Of a stretch of DNA of 64,000 nt, positions 36,115-43,873 are shown piece by piece. This DNA comes from Hyphomicrobium sp. (GTDB lineage Bacteria; Pseudomonadota; Alphaproteobacteria; Rhizobiales; Hyphomicrobiaceae). The position numbers were made by a program, and so were the translations under genes. The notes under the pieces were generated by a model. It was given only the letters and a program-made list of their open reading frames with translations, had not been told where the DNA came from and ran no database searches. The stretch is taken from NCBI GenBank assembly GCA_002928735.1, contig PERL01000010.1, forward strand, positions 61,011 to 125,010, written 5' to 3'. Position 1 is the first letter of the stretch; each line of letters begins with the position of its first letter.

Positions 36115-37763
36115 GCGAAGTCATGGCCAAACCACTTTCGGATTATCATGCCAAGCGCGACTTTAAGAAAACCGCCGAACCGACGGGAGCGAAGACGGTC
36201 CGTCCCGCCCAATATCCGCGCTTCGTCATCCAGAAGCACGATGCGTCTCGACTGCACTATGATTTGAGATTGGAAGTCGGAGGCGTGTTCAAGTCTTGGG
36301 CAGTCACACGCGGCCCTTCGCTCGACCCCGCCCAAAAGCGCCTTGCCGTCGAGGTTGAAGACCACCCACTCGATTACGGAGACTTTGAAGGCACCATTCC
36401 GAAAGGTGAATATGGCGGCGGCACGGTCATGGTGTGGGATCGAGGCTTTTGGTCACCCCTGGGCGATAAGCCGGTCGCGCAAGCGCTTCGCGACGGCGAA
36501 CTCAAGCTCAACCTTGCCGGGAACAAGCTCAAAGGCAGCTGGGTTCTAATTCGTATTAAGCACGATCGAAACGGTGGCAAACGCACCAACTGGCTGCTCA
36601 TCAAACATACCGACGAATGGGCCAAACGGGGCAGTAATGAAAAGGTATTAGGCAAGGACCGCTCGGTGGCCTCTGGTCGAACTATGTCACAGATTGCGGC
36701 CGGCAAAGGGACCGGGCCGAGCCCGTTTATGATGACACGGAACAAGGCGGCAAAGCCTGACGACGTCTGGCACTCGACGCGAACTCAAGAGGCACCACCG
36801 CCGCCCGCCAGCCGACGGAATCGCGGCAAGCTCAAAATCATTCCCGTCAGGGCGTCTGGTAGTGCAGTGCTGGGCGTCAAGATTTCAAAGCCTGACAAGG
36901 TGCTTTGGCCAGCTGCCGGCGACGACGCCGCTGTGACCAAGCGCCAGCTCGTCGAATACCTTGCGACGGTTGGCCCCTGGCTGATTGAGCATCTGCGCGG
37001 CCGGCCATGCTCGCTGCTGCGCGCGCCCGATGGCATCAATGGCCAGGTGTTCTTTCAACGGCACGCGATGTCCGGGACGTCTGATCTTGTCAACACGGTC
37101 AAGGTCGTCGGCGATCACGAACCCTATTTGCAGATCGACGAGGTTGAAGGGCTGATCGCCATGGGCCAATTGGCGGCGCTGGAGTTCCACCCATGGAACT
37201 GCGCCCCGTTTCAGCCAACCGTACCGGGTCGGTTGATTTTTGATCTTGATCCGGCCCCGAATGTGCCTTTCGCCGCTGTCGTCGAAGCGGCCAAGGAATT
37301 GCGTGAACGGCTAGAATTAGTCGGTCTTGCCGCATTCTGCAAAACAACCGGCGGCAAGGGTCTGCACGTTGTCACGCCGCTCAAAACAAAGGCCAACGAC
37401 AACTTGGGTTGGCACGAGGCCAAGATGTTCGCACAGGCGTTGAGTGGGCAAATGGCGCAAGACAGTCCGGAAAAATACCTCATTAAAATGACCAAGAAAC
37501 TGAGGACGGGGCGGATTTTCATCGACTACTTGCGTAATGACCGCATTGCCACGGCGGTTGCGCCCTTGTCGCCTCGTGCGCGGCCTGGCGCGACGGTGTC
37601 CATGCCCCTGACGTGGTCGCAGGTGCGCAGCGATCTGGATCCCACTCGATTCACGGTGCATTCCGCGCCGGCTTTGTTGGCCAAAACGTCGGCTTGGAAG
37701 GAGTATCATAGCGCTCAGCGACCGCTGCGCGCCGCCATCAGCAAACTGGTTGGCAAAACGTGA
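36111..37763 (+). CDS. ligD: LigD phosphoesterase-polymerase protein without ligase domain
   Basis: A 550-aa protein with two of the three LigD domains. The N-terminal 3'-phosphoesterase (about 35-190) is recognised by KHDASRLHYDLRLEV, FKSWAVTRGPS and FEGTIPKGEYGGGTV. The C-terminal primase-type polymerase (about 250-545) has LLRAPDGINGQVFFQRH, the metal motif FDLDPAP, and TTGGKGLHVV. The ligase domain that is usually fused is absent and encoded by the next gene, which overlaps by 4 bp (GTGA). It processes and fills DNA ends in Ku-dependent repair. Confidence 0.93.
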   Translation: MSEVMAKPLSDYHAKRDFKKTAEPTGAKTVRPAQYPRFVIQKHDASRLHYDLRLEVGGVFKSWAVTRGPSLDPAQKRLAVEVEDHPLDYGDFEGTIPKGEYGGGTVMVWDRGFWSPLGDKPVAQALRDGELKLNLAGNKLKGSWVLIRIKHDRNGGKRTNWLLIKHTDEWAKRGSNEKVLGKDRSVASGRTMSQIAAGKGTGPSPFMMTRNKAAKPDDVWHSTRTQEAPPPPASRRNRGKLKIIPVRASGSAVLGVKISKPDKVLWPAAGDDAAVTKRQLVEYLATVGPWLIEHLRGRPCSLLRAPDGINGQVFFQRHAMSGTSDLVNTVKVVGDHEPYLQIDEVEGLIAMGQLAALEFHPWNCAPFQPTVPGRLIFDLDPAPNVPFAAVVEAAKELRERLELVGLAAFCKTTGGKGLHVVTPLKTKANDNLGWHEAKMFAQALSGQMAQDSPEKYLIKMTKKLRTGRIFIDYLRNDRIATAVAPLSPRARPGATVSMPLTWSQVRSDLDPTRFTVHSAPALLAKTSAWKEYHSAQRPLRAAISKLVGKT

Positions 37764-38761
37764 CACGCAAAGCGATTGGAAAGAGCGCGCCGACGCCGGC
37801 CTTCATTAAACCCTGCTTAGCAACCTATGTGGCTGAGCCTCCAGACAGCCCACAGTGGGTCCATGAAATCAAGTTTGACGGCTACCGACTGCAAGCCCGG
37901 ATTGACAACGGCAAGGTCCAGTTGTTGACCCGGAGCGGGCTCGACTGGACGGAGAAGTTCAGCGGATTGGTAGAAGATATGCTGAAGCTCAAGGTCTCGT
38001 CGGCCATTATTGACGGCGAGGTGGTGGTCGAGGATCAAAACGGCGCATCGAACTTTGTCGAACTCATTCGGGACCTGAAAGCTAAGCGCTCGGTACGCAT
38101 GGTCTACTATGCCTTCGATCTTCTGTTTGTCGACGGCATCGATACGCGAGAATTGCCGCTCGTGGATCGCAAACGCCTGCTGAAGCGCTCTTTCGGCCGA
38201 CACAAGACGGGCGTCCAGGTCCGTTTCAGCGAGCATATTGAATGCGATGGCGCGAAAATGCTCGCCGAAGCCTGTTATCTTGGACTTGAGGGCATTATTT
38301 CCAAACGCCTGGATAGGCCCTACCGCTCCGGACGCGGCGTCGACTGGGTGAAGGCCAAGTGCATACAATCCGATGAGTTCGTAATTGCAGGCTATCTCGA
38401 ATCTACGGCCGTCAAGAGTTCCATAGGAGCACTGGTGGTTGGATTTTACGAGGGCGAGAACCTCATCTATGCCGGTCGAGTCGGAACGGGTTTCGATCGT
38501 CGGGTTGCTGGCGACCTGTGGAATGAACTGCAAAAACTGCGGAGGGATACGGCGCCCTTTGCTGCTCCAGTCGACCGGGCGAAGGCGAACAAAGTTGTGT
38601 GGGTTGAACCTAGCCTTGTGGCACGAGTTGACTACCGCGCATGGACAGGTGACGGGCTATTGCGCCACGCAGCATTTAAGGCGTTGAGGGCCGACAAGCC
38701 GGCCGGGGAGGTCAACGACCCCAGATGGCCACGTACAGACTGGAAGAATCGTGACCACTGA
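37760..38761 (+). CDS. ATP-dependent DNA ligase (LigD ligase domain as separate protein)
   Basis: A 333-aa ligase: the adenylation motif I is EIKFDGYR with nucleophile Lys38, followed by IIDGEVVVED, YYAFDLLFVDG, LEGIISKRLD and DWVKAKC, then an OB-fold (about 200-310). It starts with GTG, overlapping the polymerase gene by 4 bp. It resembles the ligase part of LigD more than stand-alone LigC, and the operon suggests a split LigD. It seals nicks at joined ends. Confidence 0.94.
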   Translation: MTRKAIGKSAPTPAFIKPCLATYVAEPPDSPQWVHEIKFDGYRLQARIDNGKVQLLTRSGLDWTEKFSGLVEDMLKLKVSSAIIDGEVVVEDQNGASNFVELIRDLKAKRSVRMVYYAFDLLFVDGIDTRELPLVDRKRLLKRSFGRHKTGVQVRFSEHIECDGAKMLAEACYLGLEGIISKRLDRPYRSGRGVDWVKAKCIQSDEFVIAGYLESTAVKSSIGALVVGFYEGENLIYAGRVGTGFDRRVAGDLWNELQKLRRDTAPFAAPVDRAKANKVVWVEPSLVARVDYRAWTGDGLLRHAAFKALRADKPAGEVNDPRWPRTDWKNRDH

Positions 38762-38874
38762 AGCTTTCAGCGTTAAACCGCAACGTGCACATCACATATC
38801 AGACAGCAACATTTGAAACAAACGCTACCCACCGCTGACCATGAGGATGGGCAGCGGTGGAAGAACCGCGATCG

Positions 38875-39174
38875 CTACTCGCGCGGCGGGACGGCCGCCG
38901 GCGCAATGGGAGCTGGCATTGCACCGCCCGGACGTGTGCCCGTGGCACCACCTTCTTCGCCTTGCGCTTCACGGCGGTCCACTGGCGCGGTGGGTACGCG
39001 AGCGCCAGGATTGCTCCCTGCTGCAGGGTCGGCTGGCTGCGAGTTGCTCGGTGCAGGTACCTGGTTGCGTTCATTGTTGGGATCGGCTGGAGATGCACCA
39101 CTGGATTGAGACCAGGCGGCGCCACTCCCCGCAGCAAACACGAAAACTGCGACAAGCCCAGTGAGACGACTCAT
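38875..39174 (-). CDS. Small secreted Pro/Ala-rich protein
   Basis: A 99-aa protein with a signal peptide (MSRLTGLVAVFVFAAGSGAAWS) and a disordered mature part rich in Pro, Ala, Asn and Gly. The open frames on the + strand over the same bases lack such a signal. An AAGGAA lies about 16 nt upstream, farther than ideal. A bidirectional EcfG promoter is 140 bp upstream. Function is unknown. Confidence 0.6.
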   Translation of the reverse strand: MSRLTGLVAVFVFAAGSGAAWSQSSGASPADPNNERNQVPAPSNSQPADPAAGSNPGARVPTAPVDRREAQGEEGGATGTRPGGAMPAPIAPAAVPPRE

Positions 39175-39311
39175 ATTCTACACGAGAGGTTCCTTTCGAA
39201 AAATTACCGCCAATTGCGGCGTTCAGATTGCGATCCACTTTGAACAATGAATTCGGCCTTCCGTTCACTTTCTGAAGGCATATAGATTGCTCTGCTCGCG
39301 GACAAACACTC

Positions 39312-39338
39312 GGAACGATATGTATCAGGAACCGTTCC
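39312..39338. promoter_or_regulatory. Bidirectional EcfG promoter (palindromic)
   Basis: GGAAC (39312-39316), 17 nt, GTTCC (39334-39338). Because GTTCC is the complement of GGAAC, the same 27 bp give an exact EcfG promoter on each strand, both with C before GTT. On the + strand it faces the 66-aa gene at 39370 (leader about 27 nt), on the - strand the secreted protein ending at 39174. Confidence 0.65.
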
Positions 39339-39369
39339 CTTTATGCTTTTTAAGCTGGAGATCGGTGCG

Positions 39370-39570
39370 ATGATGCAATTGATCATGACGGCATGCCTGA
39401 TGGTGACTTCCTTCGCCTGCCGCGAGGTCAAAGTCGACGTTCACGAACAGATCAGCGAGCTACATTGTGCTCTCGGGGCGCAATGGCGCATTGCGGCATG
39501 GTCGGACGAGCATCCCACTTGGCGTATCACGCGCTGGTGCTGCAATTACAAAACACTGGCCCGTTTCTAA
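39370..39570 (+). CDS. Small Cys-containing hypothetical protein
   Basis: A 66-aa protein resembling a small alphaproteobacterial family with the pattern TACLM, CREV, a central Cys, then AAWSDEHPTWRITRWCC. GGAG 9 nt before ATG 39370 and the EcfG promoter just upstream favour this start over 39343. It is probably exported or membrane-associated. Function is unknown. Confidence 0.7.
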   Translation: MMQLIMTACLMVTSFACREVKVDVHEQISELHCALGAQWRIAAWSDEHPTWRITRWCCNYKTLARF

Positions 39571-39596
39571 AGCCCACATTATTTGCCAAAATTCCG

Positions 39597-39621
39597 GGAA
39601 CAATGGCCGTCGACTCCAGTT
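39597..39621 (+). promoter_or_regulatory. Putative EcfG promoter
   Basis: GGAAC (39597-39601), 17 nt, GTT (39619-39621), preceded by A. The leader to the 67-aa gene at 39651 is about 22 nt. Confidence 0.6.
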
Positions 39622-39650
39622 GTTAATTGAACAGCCTTTGGAGACATTCG

Positions 39651-39854
39651 ATGCGTATCGTCACATTCATCACTGCTTTACCGCTAACGGCAACAATTGC
39701 GTTGGCTCAACAGCCCACGCAACCTCTTACCGATGATCAAGCCATCCCGGCACTGATGTTCTTCACGCTCTTTGCCGGATTGGCTATCGGTATCGGTGGA
39801 TTGCTTTGGTTCCTTCGCAAGCGATCGAATAGAGCGGCTATGATGGACGACTAA
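39651..39854 (+). CDS. Small membrane protein with signal peptide
   Basis: A 67-aa protein with a signal peptide (MRIVTFITALPLTATIALA) and one membrane helix (IPALMFFTLFAGLAIGIGGL) followed by a basic tail (LRKRSNR). TTTGGAGA about 8 nt upstream decides ATG 39651. Preceded by an EcfG promoter and followed after 25 bp by another small membrane-protein gene, probably in one transcript. Function is unknown. Confidence 0.75.
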   Translation: MRIVTFITALPLTATIALAQQPTQPLTDDQAIPALMFFTLFAGLAIGIGGLLWFLRKRSNRAAMMDD

Positions 39855-39879
39855 GTTCTAGCCGACTCGACCGGTTGCA

Positions 39880-40158
39880 ATGGCGACTTGGAAAATATAC
39901 TTCAAGGTTGGAATCTGCTTGGATTTCCTTACACTGCTGCGCGGCTTTGCCGCCGTGATTACCATCGTCGCCGCCGTGCTAATTGCGTCGAACTGGTCGC
40001 CCAAAACCATGGTGGCCGGCTTCGTCCTCTTCATCGCAGCATCTCTTGCTTGGATACTCGATGGATGGCTTGAAGAGGTTCCATCCCTGTTCATACAAAA
40101 TGTCGTACTTCTTCTTATAAACATTTTTGGCGTCTTCCGCTGGCTTCCAAAAACCTAA
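39880..40158 (+). CDS. Small membrane protein
   Basis: A 92-aa protein with about three hydrophobic helices and a C-terminal VVLLLINIFGVFRWLP segment. It lies 25 bp behind the 67-aa membrane protein and is probably in its operon. The last helix pattern is seen in other short alphaproteobacterial membrane proteins. Function is unknown. Confidence 0.7.
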   Translation: MATWKIYFKVGICLDFLTLLRGFAAVITIVAAVLIASNWSPKTMVAGFVLFIAASLAWILDGWLEEVPSLFIQNVVLLLINIFGVFRWLPKT

Positions 40159-40350
40159 AAATGTTGGTGCGCTAGCCTTCATCAAATAGACGCCATAACA
40201 TATGCTCTGGGGTGCTGAGCATGCCGTCAGGAATTCGCACATCAAAGAATGAATTGTGGCAGCGGAGTATCGACCCACATCTCGAAGTGTAAGCCAGCTG
40301 TCTCGTTCTTCAGTGCTGCGATCGACCAAAGGCTTCGCATTGCTCCTCGG

Positions 40351-40375
40351 GGAACTAGGTCGCGTCAGCCGCGTT
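40351..40375 (+). promoter_or_regulatory. Putative EcfG promoter
   Basis: GGAAC (40351-40355), 17 nt, GTT (40373-40375), preceded by C. The leader to the 63-aa gene at 40424 is about 40 nt. Confidence 0.6.
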
Positions 40376-40423
40376 GATAGGTGAATATTGAAAATCAGTG
40401 TTCCTCTTGAGAGGGCCGTGACA

Positions 40424-40615
40424 ATGCCTGGTTACACACTCACAGGCCGATTTTCTAACGCCACGCTTGCCGACAGTGCGGTTGGGCGCTTGGAAGTGTT
40501 AGGGGTTCCGCAAACCCATATCATTACGTCATCTACAGCAGAAGGAGTCGTTGTCCGCGCCGTCGTTGACGGCCGGCTCGTTGAAAAGGCACGTGACATT
40601 CTTCGATTTGGCTAA
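40424..40615 (+). CDS. Small hypothetical protein
   Basis: A 63-aa soluble protein (GYTLTGRFSNATLADSAVGR at the start, AVVDGRLVEKARDILRFG at the end) that could form a small alpha/beta domain like those of heat-induced or YflT-type stress proteins; that similarity is weak. GAGAGG about 8 nt before ATG 40424 favours it over a TTG at 40388. An EcfG-type promoter is directly upstream. It is the last chromosomal gene before the island. Confidence 0.65.
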   Translation: MPGYTLTGRFSNATLADSAVGRLEVLGVPQTHIITSSTAEGVVVRAVVDGRLVEKARDILRFG

Positions 40616-40912
40616 ATCCATTGAGGTTGAAGACCAGCCACTTGGAGACTTCGCAAGGACTTTTCCTAAAGACATCGCAAATTGACGGAGCGTGTTGGAT
40701 AACCGTTTGAATCCAAGTGCGGACGCTAAACGTCGATATTGCTCAGCAATGACCAGCTCTCGCCAAAGTGGCTGGCAGTGCGGGGCGTACTACTCGTTGC
40801 AGCCTGATGCCGAAGCCCGCGATGTATTGACAGAAAGCCGTACCAATATGGCCGCAGTGGCGCCCCGGCAAAAAAGACAATCCATCGGGGTCATCTAAGA
40901 TATTGATTTCAT
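40616..40912. other. Gap before the island
   Basis: 297 bp between the small stress-type gene and the left island repeat. One open frame (40692-40898) has no ribosome site or recognisable feature. No terminator is obvious. Confidence 0.4.
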
Positions 40913-40957
40913 TGGTGCCGGCTGCAGGATTTGAACCTGCGACCCCCTGATTACAAA
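40913..40957. repeat. Left attachment repeat (attL)
   Basis: 45 bp identical to 50830-50874, the 3' part of tRNA-Thr including CCA. It is the displaced end of the tRNA gene, left when the island inserted and replaced it with its own copy at the right end. Confidence 0.92.
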
Positions 40958-41062
40958 GCGCGTCCGGCTCAAGACAATTCAACAGCTATTCTGACAGTTC
41001 TCTTCTTGTGCCGGAATAGTAGGATCAACGGGTTAGGTTGCCCGTCAGAATGAGGAGCCGGC

Positions 41063-42013
41063 ATGCTCAAGCCTATTGTTCCAGTGGTCGGTCGCGGTGA
41101 AGTTCTTGAAGTTGGCGATAGGCTATACGCCGCGTTCTTGGCAGGCCGTTCTAAGCACACCCGCGATGCCTACACGCGCGATCTTGCGGACTTTGCCGCC
41201 TACGTTGGCGCCATCTCGCCAAGAGCTGCGATAAGCTACGTGCTGAACCTCGCGGCCGGCGATGCAAACGGGGTGTTGCTATCCTATCGCTCGCACATGA
41301 GCGAGTCGGGATTGACGCCGGCAACGATCAACCGCCGTTTGTCTGCTATCCGCTCGGCTGTGAAGCTTGCGCGCACGCTCGGCATGACGGATTGGACCCC
41401 GGAAATTGACGGGCTCAAGGTGCAATCGTACCGCGACACCACCGGCCCCGGGCTCGCCGGCACGCGCGCAATGCTGGACCGTGCACGCCGTCAAGCTCCG
41501 GTAAAGGCGGCTCGCGATGCAGCCATCATACGGCTGATGTTCGATCTGGCGTTGCGCCGTGGCGAGGTGGCGGGGCTTAGCCTTGAGGATGTGGACACCC
41601 CCGGCCGGCGCCTCTGGATCAAGGGCAAGGGCCGCACGCAAAAGGAAGCGCGCACGCTCCCGGAACCAACCTTGATCGCGCTCACGGACTGGCTCGTGCA
41701 TCGGGGCAGCGTCACGGCTGAGACTGAGGCGGCAATTTTTGTTGGTCTCTCTGGACCCGACCGCGGCAAGCGCATTACCGGCCGCGGATTGCACTATGTG
41801 ATTGCACAGCTTGGCGGCGATGTTGGGATCACCACCCGGCCGCACGGGATACGACACGCGAGCATCACGGCCGCACTGGACGCCAACGGCGGCGACGTTC
41901 GGGCCGTCCAGCAGCACGCGCGGCACGCCAACCCGCAAACAACGATACGGTATGACGACAACCGGCGCGACTTAGCCGGAAAAATTGCCACCGGGCTCGC
42001 CGCGGTGCTTTAG
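41063..42013 (+). CDS. Tyrosine recombinase/integrase (XerC/D-like)
   Basis: A 316-aa recombinase with an N-terminal SAM-like domain (about 15-105) and a complete catalytic set: Arg165 in LALRRGEV, His261 and Arg264 in HGIRHAS, His288 near QQHARHANPQTT, and Tyr297 in TIRYDDN. It lies about 100 bp inside the left repeat. Two recombinases are in this island; this one is closer to XerC/D and transposon-type resolvases. Whether it or the right-end integrase moves the island cannot be told. Confidence 0.93.
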   Translation: MLKPIVPVVGRGEVLEVGDRLYAAFLAGRSKHTRDAYTRDLADFAAYVGAISPRAAISYVLNLAAGDANGVLLSYRSHMSESGLTPATINRRLSAIRSAVKLARTLGMTDWTPEIDGLKVQSYRDTTGPGLAGTRAMLDRARRQAPVKAARDAAIIRLMFDLALRRGEVAGLSLEDVDTPGRRLWIKGKGRTQKEARTLPEPTLIALTDWLVHRGSVTAETEAAIFVGLSGPDRGKRITGRGLHYVIAQLGGDVGITTRPHGIRHASITAALDANGGDVRAVQQHARHANPQTTIRYDDNRRDLAGKIATGLAAVL

Positions 42014-42019
42014 CGGCAC

Positions 42020-42259
42020 CTAGGGTTGCCTACTTCGATCGAACAAGGGCGCAATGAAATCCACCCAAAGCCACACTAGCCCAACTAGCCCAAAGGTACC
42101 CCCGATCAAAAAGACAAACCCTTTCGCTTTTGGGGAACCTTCGGTCGTGGCATCGAACGAAAGGGTCTGAAAGAGCAGCCAAATACCCAAGCCGGTAAGA
42201 CCTAGGGCGAAGCAGAAAGAGACCGTTTTTCTCACCAAACCCACCGGCCGAGTATCCAT
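42020..42259 (-). CDS. Small two-helix membrane protein
   Basis: A 79-aa protein with two hydrophobic helices (SFCFALGLTGLGIWLLFQTL and FVFLIGGTFGLVGLVWLWVD). AAGGGGAG 6 nt upstream selects ATG 42259. It converges with the integrase, 6 bp between stops. Function is unknown; it could be island cargo. Confidence 0.65.
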   Translation of the reverse strand: MDTRPVGLVRKTVSFCFALGLTGLGIWLLFQTLSFDATTEGSPKAKGFVFLIGGTFGLVGLVWLWVDFIAPLFDRSRQP

Positions 42260-42398
42260 ACCTACTCCCCTTAAAAACATTTGCCTCATACTGAGTCATG
42301 AATTTAGTCTGCGGAAGTGTCTACAAGAGTTGCGTGGTCGTGAGCAGACACTGAATTGCGAACTCTGTGCGTTACAGCGGCGCTGTATTGGGGGGCTT

Positions 42399-42797
42399 AT
42401 GCGGCTTATCTTTAGTTTTCTAGTCATGGCTTCAATCACTGCCTCCAGCCCCGCCATTGCGATCAATACCTGCAATTGCATTGGTGATGATAGCCCAGGC
42501 GGACCCTGCTATGACGGCCCCGGCGGTCCCGCTTATGATGGACCAGGCGGTGCCGCATACTCTGGCCCAGGTGGACCCTGTTACTCCGGGCCGGGCGGAC
42601 CCCAGTACGATGGGCCGGGGGGAGCCATGTACGACGGTCCCGCTGGCCCTATGTACGACGGGCCAGGTGGGGCAGCATACGACGGACCGGGAGGTCCCGC
42701 CTATGATGGACCGGGCGGACCGTGCTACGGCGGCCCTGGCGGCCCCTGTTACGAAGGTCCCGGCGGGGGAGCGTCTTGCCCCGCTGTCTGTCGATAG
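42399..42797 (+). CDS. Secreted protein of 12 Gly/Pro/Tyr octapeptide repeats
   Basis: A 132-aa protein. A signal peptide (about 1-21) is followed by a short Cys-containing segment (NTCNCIGD) and then 12 tandem octapeptides of the form DGPGG-x-x-Y (residues 31-126), with Cys, Ala, Met or Gln at the variable places. It ends CPAVCR. A G-rich ribosome site precedes ATG 42399. The composition is collagen- or adhesive-like and should be unstructured or polyproline-rich. The frame is supported by the signal peptide and the clean repeat. Function is unknown. Confidence 0.8.
   Translation: MRLIFSFLVMASITASSPAIAINTCNCIGDDSPGGPCYDGPGGPAYDGPGGAAYSGPGGPCYSGPGGPQYDGPGGAMYDGPAGPMYDGPGGAAYDGPGGPAYDGPGGPCYGGPGGPCYEGPGGGASCPAVCR
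42489..42776 (+). repeat. Tandem 24-bp coding repeat, 12 units
   Basis: Twelve degenerate 24-bp units encoding the octapeptides of the secreted repeat protein. The units differ at synonymous sites as well as at variable residues, so the array is not very recent. Confidence 0.85.
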
Positions 42798-42956
42798 TTT
42801 TTCGGTATGCTATTTGTAGTGGCTGTCACCGTCTAAAGCTGCAACCGGATTTATTTACACCTCCAAGCACGCTTTAACGGCAGTTGATCGAATTTCACGC
42901 GCATGACAGCAAAGGGGCGGGCGCCCGCAACGATAGCCACGGGAAGACGACTTGTT

Positions 42957-43310
42957 ATGAAGATACAGATTTTGATTGCTTTTTTGTTTCTATTGGGCAG
43001 CCAAGCGCACGGTATCGCGGAGGATCAACCACCGGTTTACTCGGCAAATTACTGGCTCGCTGTATGCGATGCAGGAATAGCGGCCGGCGACGAAAAGTTA
43101 TGTGCGGGATATTTCCAAGGTCTGATTGCGGCGAATGATGTGCTCGACGTGTCGGTCAAAAAGCCTTGGTTCTGTTTGCCCGATGGGGTCACGACGAGGC
43201 AATTGTACGAAGTGGTGAAACGGGACATTCCGCCACAAATGTGGACCGATCCATTCGGGTTTCACGCGGTGATAATCCTAGGAAAACGATTTCCTTGCAA
43301 ACGGAAGTAG
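42957..43310 (+). CDS. Rap1a/Tai-like exported protein
   Basis: A 117-aa protein with a signal peptide (MKIQILIAFLFLLGSQAHGIA) and a domain with the pattern WLAVCDAG, LCAGYFQGLIAAND, FCLPDGVTTRQLYEVV and a late Cys, matching the Rap1a/Tai immunity-like family (PF18602). Members in Serratia protect against a T6SS effector; many homologues elsewhere have no toxin next to them. No toxin is recognisable beside it here. ATG 42957 is chosen for the signal peptide. Confidence 0.75.
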   Translation: MKIQILIAFLFLLGSQAHGIAEDQPPVYSANYWLAVCDAGIAAGDEKLCAGYFQGLIAANDVLDVSVKKPWFCLPDGVTTRQLYEVVKRDIPPQMWTDPFGFHAVIILGKRFPCKRK

Positions 43311-43618
43311 GCGGGCGTCGCTAACCTACATCGCACTAACGTGACCACTGGCATTATCGGCAGATCCCTCACTGTAGATACAGCGTGGTTACAGCGGGCC
43401 AACTTCCTGAAAGGGCCATTATGGGAAGTGCTGCACCGACCTACAACCTGATAGGTTTGCCACGCTCTGACAGGAGGGAACTGGGAGAAATCAGGGAGAG
43501 CCGGAACCGCAAACAAAAAAGCCCCGGACGCTTCACGGACCGGAGCCTTTCATTGCCGTTTCAGGGGGGGTCACGGCACCGTCCAATCTGCGCCGCTTCG
43601 GTAAACAATTTCTTACTT
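43311..43618. other. Intergenic stretch with a minus-strand terminator
   Basis: 308 bp between the Rap1a-like gene and the convergent zinc-ribbon gene. It holds the terminator at 43514-43550 and no gene that I can support. Confidence 0.5.
43514..43550 (-). terminator. Rho-independent terminator of the zinc-ribbon gene
   Basis: On the minus strand, GGCTCCGG pairs (one G-T) with CCGGGGCT across a 12-nt loop, followed by TTTTTT. It is about 70 bp after the zinc-ribbon gene stop. Confidence 0.7.
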
Positions 43619-43873
43619 TCAACAGCGGCCATTTTGCCGATACCTCGCGCGCAACACCGCCAACGGTTGGAGGTGGAGCTGCGGCCGTGTCGTAATCTCC
43701 CGGCCACCGCACCGGGAACATTTTAGGCGCGTAGCCACATCCGGCACGGCAACCTCAGCCGCAAGGCCGAGCGATAGCGGCGGCACCTCAACCTCGTGGC
43801 AGCACCCGGCGCAATAGTACCAAAGCAACCGCCCCTCGCGGTCTAGGTCTCGCAACGTGACAGGGTCGGTCAT
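43619..43873 (-). CDS. Small zinc-ribbon protein
   Basis: An 84-aa protein with two Cys pairs (CAGCC and CSRCGG, about 35 residues apart) typical of a zinc ribbon, preceded by MTDPVTLRDLDREGRLLWYY. GGGAGC before ATG 43873 supports this start. Similar short proteins occur in alphaproteobacterial phage islands. Probably a DNA- or protein-binding regulator; role unknown. Confidence 0.7.
   Translation of the reverse strand: MTDPVTLRDLDREGRLLWYYCAGCCHEVEVPPLSLGLAAEVAVPDVATRLKCSRCGGREITTRPQLHLQPLAVLRARYRQNGRC

Noticed and set aside
40692..40898. 68-codon open frame before attL
   Set aside because: No ribosome site, no signal peptide or known pattern.
42816..42956. Possible CRISPR or tandem array in the island near the repeat protein
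   Set aside because: The only repeats are the coding octapeptide units; there are no spacers or leader, and no cas genes in the window.
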